A stretch of DNA of 64,000 nt. Origin: Euglena gracilis. Its lineage: Eukaryota > Euglenida > Euglenophyceae > Euglenales. Below the pieces are notes generated by a model. The model did not search any database, had not been told where the DNA came from, and saw only the letters and a program-made list of their open reading frames with translations. The position numbers and the translations under genes were made by a program. This document shows positions 10,703-21,469 of the stretch, in pieces. The DNA lies in contig CP154957.1 in assembly GCA_039621445.1 (NCBI GenBank), forward strand, positions 14,562,947 to 14,626,946. The letters run 5' to 3'. Each line of letters starts with the position of its first letter. Positions within the stretch are counted from its first letter, which is position 1.

Positions 10703-10828
10703 CCAGCCAGCCGCACGATGGCAAATGCGTATTTGCAGAGCAGGGGTTCCTCAAAGTCCCTGGGTGGGGGCTAGCCAAATTTGGACAAGGTGCAGCCGAG
10801 TCCCCCCCTGGGGGGGGCACCTACACGC

Positions 10829-10829
10829 C

Positions 10830-10862
<33 letters not shown>

Positions 10863-10900
10863 ATGCACATATGCACACACACGCATGCACACGTATGCAC
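10829..10900 (+). repeat. CA microsatellite and decayed flank
   Basis: Pure CA repeat from about 10,829 to 10,857, followed by interrupted CACATGCA words. Confidence 0.85.
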
Positions 10901-11250
10901 AGACAGGCACACACCAGGGAAGTTATTAAACACCCCGGGGGTCTGCTGGCTGCCGAGCTGGACCCGGTTGGTTCCGAAAAACTGGCAAAAAAAGTCCAAA
11001 TACAACTGGGTTGTAATTTTTCAGACAAAATCTGGAAACAAAAATCCAAGCCCCCCTCAAAAAACACCATTCTTGGCCTTTCTCATGAAATTTCGCCGAA
11101 TTTTTTTCCTTCGTCCCAGCCTTGCCGGCTCCCAGCCTGGCCGGATGGCCAAACTTTGTTCTCACTCAACCCCTGGAAGAGGTCTGCAGTCTGGCTGGGA
11201 GCAGCTGGAAAAGGTGCTGGCCAGCTGGACCACTGGGGGGGGTTCAGGTG

Positions 11251-11486
11251 CAGGGATTTTTTTTTAAAGACTGGGGGAGGGGGTCCCCCCACCTGCTCAG
11301 AAGGCACCCCCACCGGGGGGGGGGGGTCTAATTCTGGGGGTGAATTTTGGGGTCAAAACATTTGGCGCTTCGTGCCAAAAAAAGGTCAACATCCTGCCTC
11401 CGGCGGGAGAGCCAGAGGGAGTCCAGCAGACCCACCCACCCTGACCCCCCTCCCCCCAAGGTCCAAACTTTAGGAAAAAAACCCTG
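11251..11486 (+). mobile_element. hAT-like MITE, family A copy 4
   Basis: Ends CAGGGATTTTTTTTTAAAG and AGGAAAAAAACCCTG, with an interior of poly-G, a GGCGCTTCGTGCC hairpin and poly-C. The flanking 8-mers (TTCAGGTG / GTCGGCTG) agree at only five positions, so this copy is older or its flank has changed. Confidence 0.65.
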
Positions 11487-11639
11487 GTCGGCTGACACAC
11501 ACAATTTCTACTCAACTTTGGGGGCCTTCAATGATCAGCAGGTTATGAAATCCTTTTCTGGGTGTGGTGATGGGAGGTTTCATTGCGCATATTTTTGAAG
11601 CCCTTTTTATGAGCAAGTTCCAGACCCCCCTCCAACAGA

Positions 11640-12585
11640 TGCGGGGGGGGGGGTTACCCCAGACATACACTTGGTGTGTTCACAAAGACGCTGGTGAACA
11701 CAATTTTTTTTTTGGTGAACACAGGTGAACAAACAAAGTTTTTGATGAACACAAAAAAAGCACACAAAAAATCGAACCCTAAATTTGAGCTGACCGGTGA
11801 TTCGTACCTGGGGACTCCCGAGCCCATTCATACTTATTCGTACTTATTCGTACTTATTCGAACTCATTCGTCCTTCAAAAAAGGGCCATGTATAGCAATA
11901 GGTGACCATTTGGTATGCTTCCTGGCACATCTTCAACGTTCTGAAACCGGGAAAAGCAAAGAAAACAGGTCATTCACTTGAGAAACTATCTAAAAAACGA
12001 ACTCATTCTGGCGAAATTTGTGGGAAAAAAATCGCTGTGAGAAAAAAATACAAAACATTACAGGAAAAACACATTCCTTCTTTGCAACTGATGTTGTCCA
12101 GCATCTGAGCATGCCATGCACAAACAAATACTCAAGATGAAACGAGCAGATTGTTCAATGGTGTGCAAAGCGTTCTTCGCAGTCACCATTGCAAAACATG
12201 CCAATGGCTGCTTGCCAAAGGTTAGATGACATGCGTTGGCAGTTTTTGACATCAATCAGTCCTGCCAGACAGAAAGACCAGTCTTTCTGTCTGGTCTGTC
12301 AGACCAGGGCAACTCAATTTTGTGAGCAAGGACAAGGTGCGTTTGTGAGAGGACATGAGGCGTCCTGCAGCGTAAGATATGCATCAAGAGATACATAAAG
12401 AGAAGTGTGAGGTCCCTTCAACTCAGTGCAATGGTGTAGAAAATTGTACCTATTCCTACTTAGCAATTTGTACTTATTTGTAACTGGGGAATTTTTCATT
12501 CGTACTTATTTGTATTTTGGCAGATCTCGGCAATTCGTACTTATTTGTACTTATTCATACTTATTTGGGTACGAATCAGTGGGAA
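11640..12585. repeat. GTACTTATTCG repeats and GAACACA repeats
   Basis: 11,690-11,765 repeats GTGAACACA-like words. 11,823-11,875 and about 12,445-12,580 are tandem or near-tandem copies of a 10-base TACTTATTCG unit with T/C variants. 11,900-12,430 is unique sequence with no recognised gene. An open frame at 12,058-12,255 (-) is too short to call. Confidence 0.55.
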
Positions 12586-12839
12586 ACCCTGTGACCAGCC
12601 CTTTTCCGACCCATTTTTTTGGCCCACTTAATTTATTTAAAAATGCCTGGTTCCTACTTGGGTCAGAACCGTTCCACTGCAACTCTGGGGAGTCACTTTT
12701 TATGTTCAAAGAGCCGTGTCATCGGTCACTTCCGACCGGGGGAGGATCAGTCCATCCACTCCAAATTCCCAGAAGTTGGGCTTCCACAGGTCAATGTTGG
12801 GTCCAATTTTTCTCCAGCGATTCGCACCGAAAACAGAGG

Positions 12840-12945
12840 AGAACCCCCTCTGGGAGGCCCAGTCTGACCTCCCCCCCCCCCACAATCTGGCGGACCCATC
12901 AACATACTACCCCCCCCCCCGGGTCCAATCTTTAAGTAATCCCTG
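12840..12945 (+). mobile_element. Family A MITE, 3' end fragment
   Basis: Right-end signature: poly-C, GGGTCCAATCTTTAAG, ending in ATCCCTG. No matching left end was identified. 12,946-14,190 shows further poly-G/poly-C scraps and a GCGCTTCACGTCAGCG remnant at about 13,668 but no gene. Confidence 0.5.
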
Positions 12946-14196
12946 GTTGGTACCCAGAGGAAGATTCTCCATTCTCCATTTTCAAAACGAAATACCCATT
13001 TAGAAACCCCAATGTTGCTTCGGGGGAAAAAAGAATGACTTTAAAAAAAGAAGCATTATTTTGACCTGAAAAAAGTTGGGAGTTTTGGGGAGGGTCAATT
13101 CCACCCTTGCAAAAAAACCAATTGATCACTCTTTGTGAAAAACCATCAGTCACTAAGCACAGGGAATTGCTTCAATCGAAGAGCACCCCATCCCCCTGGG
13201 GGGTCCATCAACCAGCAACACCAGACCCCCAACCCCCATTGACGAGTTTTATTCATTTTGCTGTCGCCCGAAGGGCAGCTGGACGGCCACTGGAGTTTTG
13301 GCGTCTGGAGCTACAAAGATGTGCCAGAAATGGGTAAAAATGAGCTGAAAAGGGGCTGCCAACAGGCTTTGCCTAAGCACCCGGGGGGGGGGGTCACTGG
13401 CTAGCTATTGGGAAAGAACAAGCTCAAAAGCTAGCTCCACTGGCTAGACACTGGAAAAAAGCAATAGCTGGACCCCCCTCCCCAGGGGGTATGGGGGTCC
13501 TCCCAAATGGGGGAAAAAAAACTTCCCTCCAGCGCTGCGAGAGCTGTGCACTGAGGTGGAAATAAGGATTTTGATGTGTTTTTAGGCTGATTTTGTTCCA
13601 AAGAAAATCCCAAAAAAGGGCCAAAAATGAGCATTTTTTGCAGGTGTTGAGGGTCCAAAAATTTTCAGCGCTTCACGTCAGCGGAAAAAATTTCCACCAG
13701 CAGACCCCCCCCTGTGGGAGGGGGTCAACTAGGATTTCCACAAACCAAACCTGGATAGCTGCAGTCCAGCCCTCTCCCCCAGGGGTATTGCGGACCCTTA
13801 AGCAAAAGCCTGCTACCAAGACGAAATTTAGGTCAAAAATCGACTTTTGCACAATTGCGGCTTGTAGAGTAATGGTCGCATGCAGTTGCAAACGACCCAT
13901 TGGGCAATTTACTGACCGTTCTCACAAGCACTGAGGGTTTCTGGTTGCAGTGGTCTGAAAAATATTTGATGAACAAGAAACTATGTATTCCCCAATCATT
14001 AAAATACCCACTGATAATATTTGCCCGATGATGTGATTTTCCATAATGTCTCTTTTGTTTCGACTGCATCTGGGACCTTGGCGACACAAAAAAAAATTCC
14101 GGCAAGCATTTCAGCGAACGGCTGGTTCCGCCCGCTTGATGCTTTGTTGCTATTCAGCGAGTTGTTGACCACGGGGGCGGAGTTGGCAGGGGCCAC

Positions 14197-14258
14197 CCAG
14201 ACGTTGGTCACCATGCCCATATCCTCTCCCTCATCACCCTCAACCACCAAGTAGTCCC
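14197..14258 (-). CDS. PSP1-domain protein, domain-start exon
   Basis: Encodes GDYLVVEGDEGEDMGMVTNV. This is the beginning of the PSP1 C-terminal domain, where the family has G-x-x-V/L-V-V-E-x-D-x-G-E-D-L-G-x-V. A good 3' splice site (CCACTCCCACAG) precedes 14,258. The 5' splice site is unclear: GTGACC, GTGGCC or a later site are possible because the frame stays open to about 13,999, and the lower limit given is the minimum. The usual DRG of this motif reads DEG here. Confidence 0.78.
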
Positions 14259-15244
14259 CTGTGGGAGTGGAGAGCACGGTGAAAGCAGGTTGAACTTTCC
14301 TATTCAAAAAAGGCACACCCTGAACCCCAATTTACGTCCTTTTTGGCCTTTTTCAAAAATTTGGGATCCTCAAAATTCCCATTTCCCCGTCATTTCTCGC
14401 CAAAATTTTGGCTCAACCCGGTCTCTGGGAGACGGTGGTTGGAAGACATACAGAAGGATCTTTTTCAGATTTTTTTCAGAGGAGGGATGTTGGTGACCCA
14501 TCTTTCTCGTTGAACACAAGGGGTGTACTGCCTCACGGGATATTGAAACACTGCAAGCTCTTGGAGTTGGTGTGCCGCCATTTGGGCAACATTTTTGCAG
14601 TCAAACATCAACCCAGAAATACCTCAACAGGCTCTAAAGGTCAATCTTTGGCATTTTTCTGCACCAATTTAAGTGCCAGAATTGGCCAAAACTACCAAAA
14701 TCCTGCTGATCCAAAATCCTGCCGAAATTGGGAGAAAAGATGAAAATAAGTGCCAATGATCCATAAAAACCTGCAGTTTCACCTTCTTGGCTTCCACTTC
14801 CATTTTCATGTGTTTGAACCATGAATTTCCATATTTATTCCGGTTCATTCCCTAATGGCCGGTCGTGAGCACTGAAACTGGTGCCCTCGCCACTTGGTCG
14901 CTCTGTCACTACAAGAAAAACCTGTAACTCTTTCCCCACCTCCCGACCTCTCAACCTCCCAAACCGCTGCACCTTGGATTTTCTTCACTGGTCCACATCT
15001 CCTGGTCCAAGAGTCCTCCCAGGAGAAGGCAAAAAAAGGCTTTTTCAGAAATCTCTTTCAGACTGTTCGCGAGAATGACGAAAGGCACGTGAAAATCACA
15101 AAAGGGGGGTGACTTGGAGTGTGCCCAAAACCTCATGCAAAACAGGCCCCCATTTTTGTTTTTCAACCCGGGGCTGCAAAACATCGACTCTGTTGATCAC
15201 CAAACAAGTGTCACCATCCGAGAAATTCGGAAAAAGGGGGGTTG

Positions 15245-15840
15245 GGCATCTCCCTGGGGTATCACCCATGCTTGTGCTTACCAACCGGGGGGGGGGGGGG
15301 GGCTAAAGGGTGCCTGCCCCTAGCAGGCACCCCCCCCTTGTTTTGCATGGCACAACAACAATTTTTGGACGCCCAAACATGCAATTTTTAACCGACCCCC
15401 GGGGGGCGGGGGGGGGGGGTCCAGCCTCCGGCTGGCAAAAAGGCTGCTGGCTGGAATTGAGCTGCTGGCTGGACCCCCCCCCGGGGGGGGGGGGGGGGGT
15501 GGGGGTGGGTCGGGGGCTGGAGTGGGCTGGGCTGGGCTGGGTCGACGAAAAACAAAATTTTCTAACATATTTTTGCCATTTTCGACATTTTGATGGGTGG
15601 AGCTAGGTCAAGGCTGGGGGGCCGTGATGGAGGAAGCTGCGATAAGGGGAAAAAATGAAGGGACAGGTGAGCTGGGTGGCCCAATTGGCCGGCCGGCCTG
15701 CGGCCGGCTGGGCCCGGCCTCCGGCCGGGCTGGACCCGACTTTATTTCACTTGACCCCCGGGGGGCTTCCAGCCCGAATTTGGGCTGCTGGCTGGATTTG
15801 AGCTGCTGGCTGGCTGGACCCCCCCCCCCGGGGGTAGGGT
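15245..15840 (+). repeat. Poly-G/C repeats with GGCTGGCTGGA words
   Basis: 15,290-15,345 has poly-G, then the palindrome-like TGCCTGCCCCTAGCAGGCA, then poly-C (family K relative). 15,420-15,835 repeats GGCTGCTGGCTGG and CCGGCC words around poly-G/C. The end at about 15,851-15,870 (GGCTTAAGAAAATCCCTG) looks like a family A right end. No gene. Confidence 0.5.
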
Positions 15841-16112
15841 ACCCTCCGGCTTAAGAAAATCCCTGCCGGGGGGGAAGGGGGGTCATTCCACTCTTCGAGA
15901 AACCAGTCAATCACTTTTTCCGGAAAACCAGTCAGTCACTACTCCCCCCCCGGGGGGGGGAGTCGGCCACTCTGGAATCCAAAGGAGATTTGACCAAAAA
16001 CATGCAAAAAAAGCCGAAAAAAATTCCGACGCCTTCGGCGCCGGTTCACTTTGGTGGATTTTTGCCGACCCCCCCCCTGGGGGGGGGGGGGAGGGGGTCT
16101 GGGCAAAAACCA

Positions 16113-16510
16113 ATAAACCCCCCCCAAATAATAAACCCCCCGGTTTATTATTTGGACACCCGAAGTCGGGGTCCAGAGGGGGGTTTATTATTTGGGGGGG
16201 TTTATTATTTGGGAAAAAATTTCGAAGTCAAAAATTAGACCCGAAAACCCCTCCACAGGCTCCAATTGTCACTTTTTTGGCATTTTTGGGCTTTTTTGAA
16301 AACTGGGTGCTTTTTTGGCATTTTTTCTGCACCAATTTGATCCATTTTTGTGATTTTTTTTTGCAACATTTCTACTAATTTTTGGCTCTTTTTTCCTTTG
16401 CCCTCACACCTGCCAGAGGGGGGGTTTATTATTTGGGCGGCCGAAGTCGGTCCTCAGGGGGGGGGGGTTATTATTTGGGGGGGGGTTATTATTTGGGGGG
16501 GGTTTAAATC
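16113..16510 (+). mobile_element. Family C element (TTATTATTTGGG ends), copy 1
   Basis: About 390 bp bounded by AATAATAAACCCCCC on the left and repeated TTATTATTTGGGGG on the right. GAAGTCGG(G/T)(G/T)TCC motifs sit just inside each end. A nearly identical inverted copy lies at 18,957-19,320, including the internal ACAGGCTCCAATTGTCAC. No coding potential. Confidence 0.75.
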
Positions 16511-17088
16511 ATTCCGAAAAAAACCAGTCACCCACCCCCGGGGTGGGGGGTGGGGGGGGGGTCGGCCAGTGACTGAGTGATTGTACGCTTCCAAATGATG
16601 TGGCATATGCCAAAATCGCTTGCCAGAGGCAAACCCAATAATCTGTTCCCCCCCTTTGCAAATAGACATTAGTCATCTGATCAATGGCAATCAAAGTGTT
16701 CAATATGTGCCTGCAGCAGCTGAGTCACTGCAGGATTTGTTCACAGTTGATCATTTTTCAAGTCAGCAACAAGGCACAAACCAGGCTTTGGCAAGAAAGC
16801 AGACTGGAACTGGACAGCTCGTCCCCTTTTGAACTCCACAAGAGCAAATACCGTCGTTGACACCGTTTGCTGCAACGTCGCGGGCAGCACTGCAGATGGG
16901 GTTGACCCCTCCCGAAAAAAACTGCCAGTGTGATATCAAACCTGAGCGGCAGCCCCGTGTTAAACAAACATTTAGGGGACACAGGTTGAGCAGGTTGAGA
17001 TCCCGTGAGAAAGTCATTGGAGCATCTGAGGGGCATCTGTGTGAACCGTTTTTCAACATGATGGAAGGCAAAATAAATGGGACAGCCT

Positions 17089-17089
<1 letters not shown>
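16511..17089. other. Unique segment with exon-like plus-strand frame
   Basis: The plus frame at 16,620-16,832 gives a Gln/Ser-rich peptide including SVQYVPAAAESLQDLFTVDH. A 3' splice-like CTTTGCAAATAG lies at about 16,668. The minus strand is partly open too. Nothing ties it to the PSP1 gene on the opposite strand. No domain recognised. Confidence 0.25.

Positions 17090-17170
<81 letters not shown>
17090..17170 (+). repeat. CAA microsatellite
   Basis: About 26 consecutive CAA triplets inside PSP1 gene intron territory. The long Asn or Thr runs in open frames here are artefacts of this tract. Confidence 0.95.
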
Positions 17171-17624
17171 AACACCCAAATCACATGGTGCAGAAGCACT
17201 TTAGCAGCACCATCATTTTAGCGTTGGATGTGAAATGCTGCTTGTGGGGCTTCCACCATACCGCCCCGCGGACATGTGCATCAATTGAGACGCTTGTGGA
17301 GAAGACGGCGACAATGGAGAAAGGTATCGGGTGATGGGACAGGGAAATAACAGACGTAAAAGCAAAAAAAAATCAACAAATACCCCTTGCAGTCAGCCAT
17401 GTCGGTTTTTTTTTGTTGCAAAAATAGCTGTTTTTGAGTTTTCCCAGAAAAATTAGGGCGTCGCTTAACAACCCCCTGGCTGGAAAAATTTGGGCTGGCC
17501 GGGAAAAGGCTACCGGCTGACCCTCCCCTCCACAGGGGTCCCCCGAACTGGGCGCAAACTGGGGTCGACCAGGTACCGTAAAATCGAAACTGCAAACGCC
17601 CACCCAAATCGCCAATTCTACATA

Positions 17625-17790
17625 ATAAATTTTACATTAATAATATTATCATAAATTATATATTAATACTATTATGAATTGAATTATCATAAATTAACAC
17701 AACTGTCATCACATAGAATAATTATCATAAATTAACATTCTCATAAACCATGTATGACTATTATCATAAATTATACAGTACATAATTATG
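17625..17790. repeat. AT-rich minisatellite with TATCATAAATTA unit
   Basis: Repeated TATCATAAATTA and TTAATAATATTA words, sharply AT-rich against the surroundings. 17,171-17,620 holds unique sequence, with a possible minus-strand exon near 17,225-17,300 that I could not place in phase. Confidence 0.65.
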
Positions 17791-17954
17791 CAAAAAAAAG
17801 CCTCTTCGCCAAAAATTGCCCATTTTCACCCAGTTTGGCCCATTTTTGCAACAGTGGTCTAACTACCTGAAGGATAGCTGGACAAAAATTAGAATTTGTC
17901 GATGGAGCGAAAAAAAAAGCTGTTGGCTGGTTGGACCCCCCCCCTTGCGAGCAC

Positions 17955-18099
17955 CTCCAGATCACAGATTCACTTAGTGACCCTCCGAGCACTTTTCCCC
18001 GGGCCCAACCCCACCCACCCACTTTCTTCGAAAGCCCACCCACCCACAAAACCCAACCAACCAACATGGCCAAAATACAAGTGAATCTATGCTCCAGAG
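17955..18099 (+). mobile_element. Family B short element with target duplication
   Basis: A 129-bp element at 17,963-18,091 with ends CACAGATTCACT and AGTGAATCTATG, flanked by CTCCAGAT / CTCCAGAG (7 of 8 bases). The interior has CCCACCCACCCAC tracts. This defines the family B ends and again gives an 8-bp duplication. Confidence 0.72.
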
Positions 18100-18507
18100 A
18101 TTGGGGTTTTGATAGATATTGTTGTCAGGATTTGTCAGGTTTTGCCGGATTTTGAACACTGGAGAACCACCAAAACTGACCCCCCCCCGGGGGTGCCTGC
18201 TATGGGCAGGCACCCAGAGTGCAAGGCACCCCCTGTGTACACTGTGGCTGTTTGTTTGGTGTCTTTATCCCTTCTTCTGGCCTGGCTGCTTTTTGCCTCC
18301 GACCTTTTTGTCTGTGTGCGTGGAGGTGGCCGGAACCGCAAGGCACCCCCCCCCCCGGGCTGGAAAAAAAGAAAAAACCCCTAACTAGACTAACCCGGCT
18401 AAAAAACCCCTGACCAGGACGGGGTCCCGGCCACACCATTCGGGGAAACTTGATCCAAAGCAAATAACGAGTGGTCCACTGTATGGTTTCTTTGTGGGAT
18501 GTTATAC

Positions 18508-18597
18508 CTTATTACTCCCCTGATCAGGAGAATACTGCGTCAAAGTTGGAGAGGACCCAATGTAATCTGACAGCATTGGAGAATTTGCAGCGCTGCG
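18508..18597 (-). CDS. PSP1-like gene, N-terminal-region exon
   Basis: A 90-bp exon of 30 codons, starting after TATCTTTCAG and ending AATAAG/GTATAAC. The peptide is Ser/Tyr/Gln-rich and includes SPMLSDYIGSSPTLTQYSP. It is phase 0 at both ends, matching the phase-0 end of the exon at 19,772. Low-complexity N-terminal regions are usual in eukaryotic PSP1 proteins. Membership in the PSP1 gene is inferred from strand, order, phase and composition; at least one exon between here and 14,258 is missing. Confidence 0.65.
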
Positions 18598-18883
18598 CTG
18601 AAAGATAAAAGAAAGGATGAGCATTTAATCAGCAATGGGGTGTGAATGGGGATTAAAAAAAACATTTTCTAATGCAACGTCCACTCATCCACATTCCCAA
18701 AAACACAGCACAAAACATCCATTTCATCTTTCAAAAACTGCCTATGCAACTGGTTCAGAGATTCAGAGGCATGCAGAAAAAATCACAAAGCAATTTTGTG
18801 AAGTGCACAAACATCTCACCAGCATATTGTGAAATCCTAGGTCTCCATCAAATATTTCCCACCATCCCCTCCATTGCTATGCT

Positions 18884-18924
18884 CCCCCCCCCCCCCCCCC
18901 CCCCCCCACCCCCCCCCCCCCCCC

Positions 18925-18957
<33 letters not shown>
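18884..18957 (+). repeat. Poly-C tract
   Basis: About 70 bases of nearly pure C with a few A and T interruptions, at the outer edge of the inverted family C copy. Confidence 0.9.
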
Positions 18958-18960
<3 letters not shown>

Positions 18961-19320
18961 TAAACCCCCCCCCCTGAGGACCGACTTCGGCCGCCCAAAT
19001 AATAAACCCCCCCCTCTGGCAGGTGTGAGGGCAAAGGAAAAAAGAGCCAAAAATTAGTAGAAATGTTGCAAAAAAAAATCACAAAAATGGATCAAATTGG
19101 TGCAGAAAAAAATGCCAAAAAAGCACCCAGTTTTCAAAAAAGCCCAAAAATGCCAAAAAAGTGACAATTGGAGCCTGTGGAGGGGTTTTCGGGTCTAATT
19201 TTTGACTTCGAAAATTTTGCCCAAATAATAAACCCCCCCAAATAATAAACCCCCCACTGGACCCCGACTTCGGGTGTCCAAAAAATAAACCGGGGGGTTT
19301 ATTATTTGGGGGGGGGGGTT
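18957..19320 (-). mobile_element. Family C element, copy 2 (inverted)
   Basis: Reverse-complement match of 16,113-16,510 over nearly its whole length, with the same GAAGTCGG and TTATTATTTGGG ends. The two copies are about 2.4 kb apart in opposite orientation and could pair as a stem. The right side ends near a poly-G at about 19,310-19,318. Confidence 0.75.
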
Positions 19321-19771
19321 ATGCAGTTGGAAGGATCGGGGGCAAAATCCTCAAAAATCCTCAAAAAGACCATTCTGACAAGGTTAAACTTGCCTCTATG
19401 TGCAGAATCCAATGGGAAGAGGCGCTCCTTTTTGTTACACCTAGCGTCCAGAATGTTTGCCCATGGCAAAAAAAAATTGCCCCAACCCCCTCCCATGCAA
19501 AGTGCCTTAAAAACCTTAAAAATACTTGAAAAAACCCTGAAATATTCCAAAGAAATAATCATGCCTGTTCATGGCACAAATTTGTGGGAATCCCGCTTTC
19601 ACGCAAGAAATGGGGGACAGTTCCCAGGAACAGTTCAGGGCTCAAAGAGAAAATGACATGACATGTTTTCTTCCCTTTATTTCTTGATATAGAAAAGGGT
19701 GTGCAAATGGTTGTTCTGCACAAAAAAAAGAACTCTCCCAAAGCTCTAAACATGAGACACGGCAACCGCAC

Positions 19772-19897
19772 CTGCACACTGGCATATTGTGCCCCAAGTG
19801 ATGGCACCCCATGCTGTGCGTACTGTGTGATGTAAGTGGAAGGTGAAGACCGCATGAGATCTTCAATGGAGGAGGCATACTGAGACCCATAGGCCAA
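19772..19897 (-). CDS. PSP1-like gene, N-terminal-region exon
   Basis: A 126-bp exon of 42 codons between CTTGTCTGCAG and GTGCAG/GTGCGG, phase 0 at both ends. The peptide is Ser/Tyr/Gln-rich with LAYGSQYASSIEDLMRSSPS near its start. It has the same strand, style and phase as the exons at 18,508 and 20,395. Function of this part is unknown; it is assigned to the PSP1 gene by context. Confidence 0.65.
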
Positions 19898-19959
19898 CTG
19901 CAGACAAGAAATTCTCACAAAGTGGGGAAAAAAACATCAAACAAGGTGCAACAGGCCTT

Positions 19960-20110
19960 CTGGGGGGAAATTGTTGTTGGAAAAATTCAGAACAAAATTT
20001 TGTCCAGAATTTTTCCTGCCATTTTAAGAATCCGTTCCAGGATGTTTTCCTGGTAAATTTAAGGAAAATCCAATTTCCTTCGGTGAACGTCCAAAATGTT
20101 CTTTGGCACT
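19960..20110 (+). repeat. Family P repeat fragment
   Basis: Shares AATTTTGTCCAGAATTTTTC, a TTTTAAG(A/G)ATCCGT segment and AATCCAATTTCCTTC with copies at 42,720-43,400 and 55,690-56,190. It lies in a PSP1-like gene intron. Confidence 0.6.
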
Positions 20111-20394
20111 TGACACTTGGAATTGTCCCAGATACCCGTTGGAAGGTTTATTGGTCACAAAATGAAAGACTGTGTTCTTTGTTCTATTTTGCAACTTGGA
20201 ATTTAGGATTTCGCCAATTTTTGAATGTTGGATTTTGGGAAACCCTCAGGACTTTGATGTGAACTCTGGTGGATTTCCTTAAAAAATGGGTCCATCGGGG
20301 GAAAAAAATGATTGGGACCGAAACCACTTGCATGATTGTGCTGGAGACCATGACAATCAGCAAAGTTGAAGAAAAAAAGTTGCACACTGCAAAC

Positions 20395-20464
20395 CTGAAG
20401 CTGCGCCTCAACTGGACTTTCATAGCAATACGCAGTCAGCATGAAGGGCTCACTGAGAAAATTT
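20395..20464 (-). CDS. PSP1-like gene, N-terminal-region exon
   Basis: A 70-bp exon between TTCACAATGCAG and CTTCAG/GTTTGC. After one base it reads 23 codons including MLTAYCYESPVEAQLQ and ends in phase 0, as the next exon (19,897) requires. Assignment to the PSP1 gene is by strand and phase only. Confidence 0.55.
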
Positions 20465-20699
20465 CTGCATTGTGAACAACTGATCATAGAAATCAGGGCA
20501 CAACAGGATTAAGACATTTTTCCAAAACAGCCAGAACCATATGGCCGTAAAATCAACAATTGGTATGAGGGTAGATGCCGAGCATTCCATAACATATACA
20601 TGCTGTTGGTGTGCAATGCAACAACTTCAGCATAAAACACATATGACTTATCTTAGCTGAAATGCACCTTGCCTCGTTTTGCACTTCTTGCCTGAACTC

Positions 20700-21165
20700 A
20701 ATGAACAATTTGCCCCCGAAGAAACGCACTCATGTACTTAAATGACAACACATTATACGTAAAACAAGTTGATTGTTCTGAGAGATGAAGATTTGTTTGT
20801 GTCACATGTGGGTAATTTACAATGGGAGTGATGGTGTTTTTTTCAAAAAAAAAAACTCTAGGAAAGGAAAAAATGCAGTAATCCACCTTGCCGAATGGAA
20901 GGGACAGTGCTTTCACAGGCTTCATTTGTTGTGATCAAAATAAAAAGCCATTGAAAGCTGGGAGGTGCCTCTTAGAATCAGGACATTTTCTTTGCAATTG
21001 TGATATCTGCAATTTACGGGGAAAATATGGTCCATTCTGAATGATGGACACGCTTGGGACGGTGTTCAACAGCGAGAACGGTTACGCGTAAGCTGTGAAG
21101 CCTTCCATGGGGTTTGCAATGATGGAGGAAGGTGCTCCGCAACAGCATTAAATTGAAGAAACTGG
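20700..21165. other. No supported gene
   Basis: Unique-looking intronic or intergenic DNA with A/T runs. No domain, repeat family or RNA gene recognised. Confidence 0.4.
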
Positions 21166-21213
21166 GTGGCCGTTGTCATCGACAAATTTGCCCGAGCCTG
21201 CCTGCCTTCAAAC

Positions 21214-21278
21214 GCCATTGGGGATGGGCTGCTGGAATCCAACCGCCTGGGGGTTGCGCTGCTGATGAAAGGGACCTT
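21214..21278 (-). CDS. Possible PSP1-like gene exon
   Basis: 65 bp between GGCTGTGGCAG and AATGGC/GTTTGA. It encodes a Gln/Pro-rich peptide containing GPFHQQRNPQAVGFQQPIPN. The composition fits a disordered N-terminal region, but its phase does not join directly to the exon at 20,464, so an exon is missing or this call is wrong. The plus strand is also open here (21,166-21,474). Confidence 0.35.
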
Positions 21279-21469
21279 CTGCCACAGCCCCCCGAATAAA
21301 AATGAAACCGTCGAACAGAAAATATTATATTCCGAGAATTGCTGGTCCTTCCTTCCGCGGCCTCACCGAAGAAAGCATTTTTCGGTCCCTTGTTTGAAAC
21401 CGAGCACCCCCCCTCGTTGTCCTGTCCCCCAACCGGACAATGAGGAGGGCGGGACAATAAGGCACCAAA

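Noticed and set aside
10751-11005. Cys/Val repeat protein on the minus strand
   Set aside because: Translation of the CA microsatellite.
17077-17334. Open frames with long Thr or Asn runs
   Set aside because: They are the CAA microsatellite read in different frames.
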